Of a stretch of 8,217 nucleotides of DNA, positions 5,471 to 8,217 are shown one piece after another. A model generated the notes under the pieces. That model was not told the DNA's origin and did no database searches. It saw nothing but the letters and a program-made list of their open reading frames with translations. Position numbers and translations under genes: made by a program. How positions within the stretch are numbered: position 1 is the stretch's first letter; each line of letters opens with the position of its first letter. Source of the DNA: an uncultured Oscillospiraceae bacterium (GTDB taxonomy: Bacteria > Bacillota > Clostridia > Oscillospirales > Oscillospiraceae); the NCBI GenBank assembly GCA_944385065.1, contig CALWVX010000077.1, positions 1 to 8,217 of the forward strand, written 5' to 3'.

Positions 5471-6920
5471 CGACCGGGAACTGGACCGGATGCTGGAGGA
5501 GGAGCTGACCGCCGTGCCGCCCCCCGACGATCAGCTGGCGGAGATCACCCCCTGGCGGCGGGCGATGGCCCGCCTGATCGGGGGCAGCGCTCTGGTCCTG
5601 TTTGCCATGACCCCCCTGGGCTACCTGATGAACGTGGCCGGTGTCCTGCTGATGATGCTGGGCTTTCGGATGCTGAGGCGGGAGAACCGCTGGTTCGCCG
5701 CCGGCTGGCTGCTGTCCATGGCCAACATGGCCCTGATGCTGGTCTATCTGGGCTGGCCTGCCACCGCCTATTGGACCCTGGAGGAGATGGCGGTGGTGAA
5801 CCTGTTGGCCACCGCCGCCCTTCTGGGACAGTATTTCTGTCTGTGGTGGGGCGTCCGGGCGGTGTGCCGGGCGTCGGGGCGGACCGATCAGGCGGGGAGC
5901 GCCGGGCTCCTGTTCTTCTCCTGTCTGCTGGGCACGGCAGTGAGCCTGTCCGGCCTGCGGGGGCTGCTGCCGGGGCTGGCCATAGCGGCCCTGCTGATCT
6001 TCGCCCTGTTCCAGCTGGGGAAGGTGGGCAGGCTGATGGACGGGGTGGGCTATGCCGTCAAAATGGCCCCGGTGCGGATCCCTGAGTGGGCGGTGTGGCT
6101 GGTCTGGCTGGTGTGCTGCGCCCTGTGCGTCCCCGTGGCCGGCGCCATTGGGGCCCACTATCCCATGGACTGGACTCCCCGGGAGCCCATCGAGCATACG
6201 GCCCTGGAGGCGATCCGGACGGATCTGCTGGACCTGGGGATGCCCCCCTATGTGCTGGAGGATCTGACCGTTGAAGAGATCCGGGTGCTGAAAGAGGCGG
6301 TCCGGATGGAGGTGAGTGTCGATACGCAGCCCTTCAACGAGGGACGGGAGTTCCGGGGCGCCAACTTCCGCAGGACCGTGTACGATGTGAGGGAGATGCT
6401 GTTCACCAGTGTGGCGGTGGAGATGCCCGATGGACGCTGGCGGGTGATCCACCACTTCGTGTGGCAGAACAGACCGGAGATCAGGGGCGGGACGGACTAT
6501 ATCCTCCTGTCCACCCCCTACAACCGGAACGGAGAGGACTGGCTGCCGGTGGGGGAGCCCACCGCCTCCGGGCGGCTGCTCTACGACCGGGACGGGACCA
6601 CATATGTGGGGGATTTTTATGAGTTGGGGATCTGGGAATATGACATTCGCAACTCCTGGCTCAAGTCTCCTGAACCGACCAGGAGTCCCTATGCCGAATT
6701 TACCTTCCCCAAGGCGGGGGAGCGGTTCCGGGGCTATCTCATCTATGAGGTCGAGCCCCTGGAGAGCGCCTGGATTCTGGACTCCTGGATCTACTACACC
6801 CACCAGGATCGCCCGTTCAACTACCCCTTTGTCACCGCCCGGGTGAGTTATGAGACCGGTTGGAACAGCCGGTACTATCAGACGCGGGGGGATGCGGTGC
6901 AGGTGCTCCTGGACGAATGA
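5463..6920 (+). CDS. Multi-pass membrane protein, putative anti-sigma/sensor for the ECF sigma factor
   Basis: I do not recognise a named family. The 485-residue protein begins with a charged cytosolic tail of about 36 residues (ADDRELDRMLEEEL ... ITPWRRAM). About seven hydrophobic segments follow, roughly at 38-56, 57-70, 77-97, 107-130, 147-165, 167-186 and 208-229. The remaining 255 residues are soluble and rich in Trp and Tyr. With the N-terminus inside and an odd number of passes, that C-terminal domain would sit outside the cell. Overlap with the sigma gene and the short cytosolic tail suggest an anti-sigma factor that holds the sigma until an external signal arrives; this is inference. 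No zinc HxxxCxxC anti-sigma motif is seen. The ATG at 5463 is chosen because GGAGG (5450-5454) lies 8 nt before it; the GTG at 5454 falls inside that ribosome site. Confidence 0.8.
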   Translation: MADDRELDRMLEEELTAVPPPDDQLAEITPWRRAMARLIGGSALVLFAMTPLGYLMNVAGVLLMMLGFRMLRRENRWFAAGWLLSMANMALMLVYLGWPATAYWTLEEMAVVNLLATAALLGQYFCLWWGVRAVCRASGRTDQAGSAGLLFFSCLLGTAVSLSGLRGLLPGLAIAALLIFALFQLGKVGRLMDGVGYAVKMAPVRIPEWAVWLVWLVCCALCVPVAGAIGAHYPMDWTPREPIEHTALEAIRTDLLDLGMPPYVLEDLTVEEIRVLKEAVRMEVSVDTQPFNEGREFRGANFRRTVYDVREMLFTSVAVEMPDGRWRVIHHFVWQNRPEIRGGTDYILLSTPYNRNGEDWLPVGEPTASGRLLYDRDGTTYVGDFYELGIWEYDIRNSWLKSPEPTRSPYAEFTFPKAGERFRGYLIYEVEPLESAWILDSWIYYTHQDRPFNYPFVTARVSYETGWNSRYYQTRGDAVQVLLDE

Positions 6921-6932
6921 ACAGAACGAACA

Positions 6933-6965
6933 AAAGGCCCCCGCCGAACTTCGGCGGGGGCCTTT
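6933..6965. terminator. Bidirectional terminator between convergent genes
   Basis: GGCCCCCGCCGA (6936-6947) pairs perfectly with TCGGCGGGGGCC (6951-6962), flanked by AAA and TTT that extend the stem to 15 bp. A-runs on one side and T-runs on the other let it work in both directions. It would end the rightward sigma/membrane operon (stop at 6920) and the leftward isomerase gene (stop at 6981). Confidence 0.92.
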
Positions 6966-6980
6966 CATGCGGGTTGTCGG

Positions 6981-7796
6981 TTACAGCAGGGACCGGATGT
7001 AGTCCAGACCGGCCTTCGCCGCGTCGGCGGGGGGCTGGGCCCGGAACTCAAAGACCAGATAGTCCTGGAACTTGGCCTCTTTCAGGGCCCGGAGCAGCAG
7101 GGGGAAGTCGAAGTGCTTCCCGTCGGGGGCCATCCGGTCCACGTCGGAGATGTCCACCTGGCCGATCAGGTCCCCGGCCCGCACCACGGGGTCGAAGAAG
7201 TCGGTCTCCCCGTTGGTGTGCAGGTGGATGGAGTCCAGCTGCAGCTTCAGGGCGGGGGAGCGGAAGGAGCGGATGAACTCCGCCGTCTCGTCCACCGAGC
7301 AGTAGGCGTCCGAGTCCAGTCTGCTGATGGCCTCCAGCACCACCTGGATGCCCAGCTGCTCCGCCCGGGCCACGATGGTCTCCATGCTGCCCCGGAACAG
7401 CTTCTCATATTCTTCCCGGCCCCCGGCGTCCCGGGTCCAGCCGCGGATGGCCCCCACAATCAGCTTGGCGCCCCCCAGCCGGGCGCACAGGTCGGCGTGG
7501 GCGAGCATCCGGTCCACGGCGGCCTGCCGCTTCTCCCCGTCGGCCATGCCCAGACCCAGGCCGTCCACCGTGTAGCACCGGCCAGTGGCCAGCCCGGAGG
7601 CCGACAGGTGATACCGGTCCAGAATGGCCCGGACCTGATCCCCGTCCAGCTCGCCGGGGCGGTTGACGGTGAGGGACAGAGCGTCATAGCCCAGCTCGGC
7701 GGCCCGGCGGGCACAGTCCTCCAAAGGACCCATCAGAGGGGCGGTATTGCTGGGGAAGGTGCCGTCCGCCCAGACGGCGCTGGTTTTCATCGCCAT
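6981..7796 (-). CDS. Sugar phosphate isomerase/epimerase-like TIM-barrel protein
   Basis: This 271-residue protein resembles the xylose-isomerase-like TIM-barrel (AP endonuclease family 2) enzymes, metal-dependent sugar isomerases and ketose 3-epimerases. Landmarks are a first strand with MKTSAVWADGTFP, VVLEAI (Glu155), LQLDSIHLH (Asp188, His191), VDISDVDR (Asp215, Arg221) and LVFEF (Glu250). Glu155, Asp188 and Glu250 match the metal ligands of D-tagatose 3-epimerase in order and spacing. The fourth ligand, normally His in a VHxSD motif, is Asp215 here. The substrate is unknown, and it may be a non-epimerase member. The start is ATG at 7796 because AGGAG (7805-7809) lies 8 nt upstream; the frame stays open further upstream to 7871, but that reaches into the promoter. 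It is convergent with the sigma/membrane pair and divergent from the HPr-like gene. Confidence 0.85.
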   Translation of the reverse strand: MAMKTSAVWADGTFPSNTAPLMGPLEDCARRAAELGYDALSLTVNRPGELDGDQVRAILDRYHLSASGLATGRCYTVDGLGLGMADGEKRQAAVDRMLAHADLCARLGGAKLIVGAIRGWTRDAGGREEYEKLFRGSMETIVARAEQLGIQVVLEAISRLDSDAYCSVDETAEFIRSFRSPALKLQLDSIHLHTNGETDFFDPVVRAGDLIGQVDISDVDRMAPDGKHFDFPLLLRALKEAKFQDYLVFEFRAQPPADAAKAGLDYIRSLL

Positions 7797-7812
7797 AGAG
7801 GTCACTCCTATC

Positions 7813-7826
7813 CGGGCCGCAGCCCG
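7813..7826 (-). other. Short hairpin in the isomerase 5' leader
   Basis: CGGGC (7813-7817) and GCCCG (7822-7826) pair around a 4-nt loop, in the leftward transcript just upstream of the AGGAG site of the isomerase gene (7805-7809). It could modulate ribosome access, but a 5-bp stem may be incidental in GC-rich DNA. Confidence 0.35.
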
Positions 7827-7833
7827 CTTGTGT

Positions 7834-7853
7834 TGTGGTCCCATCATACCACA
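7834..7853. promoter_or_regulatory. Inverted repeat over the isomerase -10 box, candidate operator
   Basis: TGTGGTCCCATCATACCACA has perfect 6-bp arms (TGTGGT / ACCACA) and an 8-nt spacer. It covers the proposed leftward -10 box at 7843-7848. A protein bound here would block polymerase, so it is a good repressor-site candidate; the regulator is not identified. Confidence 0.5.
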
Positions 7854-7871
7854 GACTTTTCGGCAATACAA
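7843..7871 (-). promoter_or_regulatory. Sigma-A-type promoter for the isomerase gene
   Basis: On the minus strand, TTGTAT (7866-7871) and TATGAT (7843-7848) are separated by exactly 17 bp. The -10 box differs from TATAAT at one base, and the -35 matches TTGACA in four of six. Transcription would begin about 7835, giving a leader of about 40 nt before the ATG at 7796. Confidence 0.65.
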
Positions 7872-7929
7872 GATGGGGATGGGGAGGACCGGAAAGTTCA
7901 GACACTGGAATTGTATTTATTGCACAAAT

Positions 7930-7943
7930 TGGAATCGTTTTCA
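7930..7943. promoter_or_regulatory. Cre-like site (CcpA catabolite-responsive element)
   Basis: TGGAATCGTTTTCA fits the cre consensus TGWAANCGNTNWCA at every fixed position except one (G for W at position 3). It lies in the 321-bp region between the leftward isomerase and the rightward HPr-like gene. CcpA with HPr-Ser-P binds such sites in low-sugar/high-sugar switching in Firmicutes. It overlaps a possible rightward -35 (TTTTCA at 7938-7943, with TATCAT 17 bp on at 7961-7966), which would mean repression. It also lies upstream of a second promoter (7969-7998), which would allow activation. Confidence 0.5.
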
Positions 7944-7968
7944 TTAGACGATTTGACTAGTATCATTC

Positions 7969-7998
7969 TTGACGGAGGAGGGGGGCGGCTGATAAAAT
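7969..7998 (+). promoter_or_regulatory. Promoter for the HPr-like gene
   Basis: TTGACG (7969-7974) and TAAAAT (7993-7998) are 18 bp apart, with a TG at 7990-7991 forming an extended -10. Both boxes are one base off consensus. Transcription would start near 8004, leaving a GC-rich leader of about 110 nt before the ATG at 8118. Confidence 0.6.
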
Positions 7999-7999
7999 A

Positions 8000-8073
8000 C
8001 GGGTGGCCGCTGGGAGAAAGCGGCCGCCCGAACGCGCGCCGCCGCGGTCAGCCGCGGTCCCCAGGTCAGGGGA
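8000..8073 (+). other. Strongly folded 5' leader: three consecutive hairpins
   Basis: Hairpin 1: 8000-8011 pairs with 8019-8030 (12 bp with one G·T) around GGGAGAA. Hairpin 2: CCGCGG (8042-8047) pairs with CCGCGG (8052-8057) around TCAG. Hairpin 3: TCCCC (8058-8062) pairs with GGGGA (8069-8073). They lie between the proposed promoter and the ribosome site at 8104-8108. No T run follows any of them, so none is an evident terminator; stabilisation or translational control is possible. Confidence 0.5.
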
Positions 8074-8117
8074 GCGAAGGGCGCGGAAAAGATTGACGGA
8101 ACTGGAGGACTCAAGTT

Positions 8118-8217
8118 ATGACGAGCGAGATCACGATCAGGGACGGCTCCCAGGTGGAGAAGATCAACCGGCTGGCTTGCGACACTCCCTTTGAGGTTTG
8201 GCTGAGCTCCGGCACCA
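8118..8217 (+). CDS. HPr/Crh-like protein, 5' part (cut by window edge)
   Basis: Only the first 33 codons are present, starting MTSEITIRDGSQVEKINRLA and continuing to FEVWLSSGT. The pattern of VEKINRLA, then F-x-x-x-L-x-S-G, resembles the HPr fold family as found in gut Clostridia, where DAKS with the regulatory serine normally follows. The GLHARPA motif with the PTS phosphorylation histidine, expected at about residues 13-19, is absent. That would make it a Crh-like regulatory protein and not a sugar-transport phosphocarrier. GGAGG at 8104-8108 lies 9 nt before ATG. The identification is tentative because the diagnostic serine region lies beyond the edge. The near-consensus cre site upstream is consistent with a link to catabolite control. 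Confidence 0.55.
   Translation, partial: MTSEITIRDGSQVEKINRLACDTPFEVWLSSGT

Noticed and set aside
5076..6968. Very long leftward frame (630 codons) opposite the sigma/membrane operon
   Set aside because: It is proline-, glycine- and histidine-rich, as expected for the antisense of GC-rich genes. It has no ribosome site and runs through the terminator and the well-supported genes on the other strand.
7797..7871. Upstream extension of the isomerase to an ATG at 7871
   Set aside because: The extra 25 residues (MYCRKVCGMMGPQ...) are not like a barrel start and cover the promoter and operator-like repeat. The ATG at 7796 has a well-placed AGGAG.
8003..8194. 63-codon rightward frame overlapping the leader and start of the HPr-like gene
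   Set aside because: It has no ribosome site, follows the hairpins, and the alternative ATG at 8118 has a GGAGG at correct spacing and a recognisable protein.

Overview
The window looks like a chromosomal segment of a high-GC, Gram-positive anaerobe of the gut Clostridia (Oscillospiraceae / Flavonifractor-like). This is an inference from three things: GC-rich codon use, strong AGGAGG-type ribosome binding sites, and the mix of a clostridial-style ECF sigma / membrane-protein pair with a CcpA-type cre-like site. There is no phage, IS element, CRISPR array, tRNA or rRNA. Coding density is high and most genes read rightward.

Left part (1-2360): the 3' end of rpmE (ribosomal protein L31) and its terminator, a flavin-reductase-like protein, then the ribosome-associated GTPase HflX. 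Past hflX lies a purine-rich degenerate repeat and a very small XRE-type helix-turn-helix gene whose natural start appears broken by one extra base.

Middle (2361-4842): a two-gene acetyltransferase operon joined by an ATGA overlap. The first gene is a fusion of two GNAT domains and the second is a single RimJ/RimL-like GNAT. The two genes share a 27-bp identical stretch at their 5' ends. A 248-bp gap follows, holding a perfect inverted repeat and a striking AT-rich array of twelve degenerate hexamers in exact 6-nt register. Next is a YigZ/IMPACT family gene with a textbook terminator.

Right part (4843-8217): an ECF-type sigma factor is translationally coupled to a large membrane protein, with about seven membrane segments and a roughly 255-residue outer domain, that probably senses and controls it. 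A long bidirectional terminator separates this pair from a convergent, leftward sugar isomerase/epimerase of the xylose-isomerase-like TIM-barrel class. In that protein the usual metal-ligand histidine seems to be aspartate. The last intergenic region (7797-8117) is rich in signals: a leftward promoter with an inverted repeat over its -10 box, a near-consensus cre site, rightward promoters and a strongly folded leader. It leads into a gene cut by the window edge that resembles an HPr/Crh-like protein. A cre site before an HPr-like gene suggests a possible catabolite-control feedback circuit. The candidates most worth a second look are this circuit, the sigma/membrane sensor pair, the hexamer array and the substituted isomerase.
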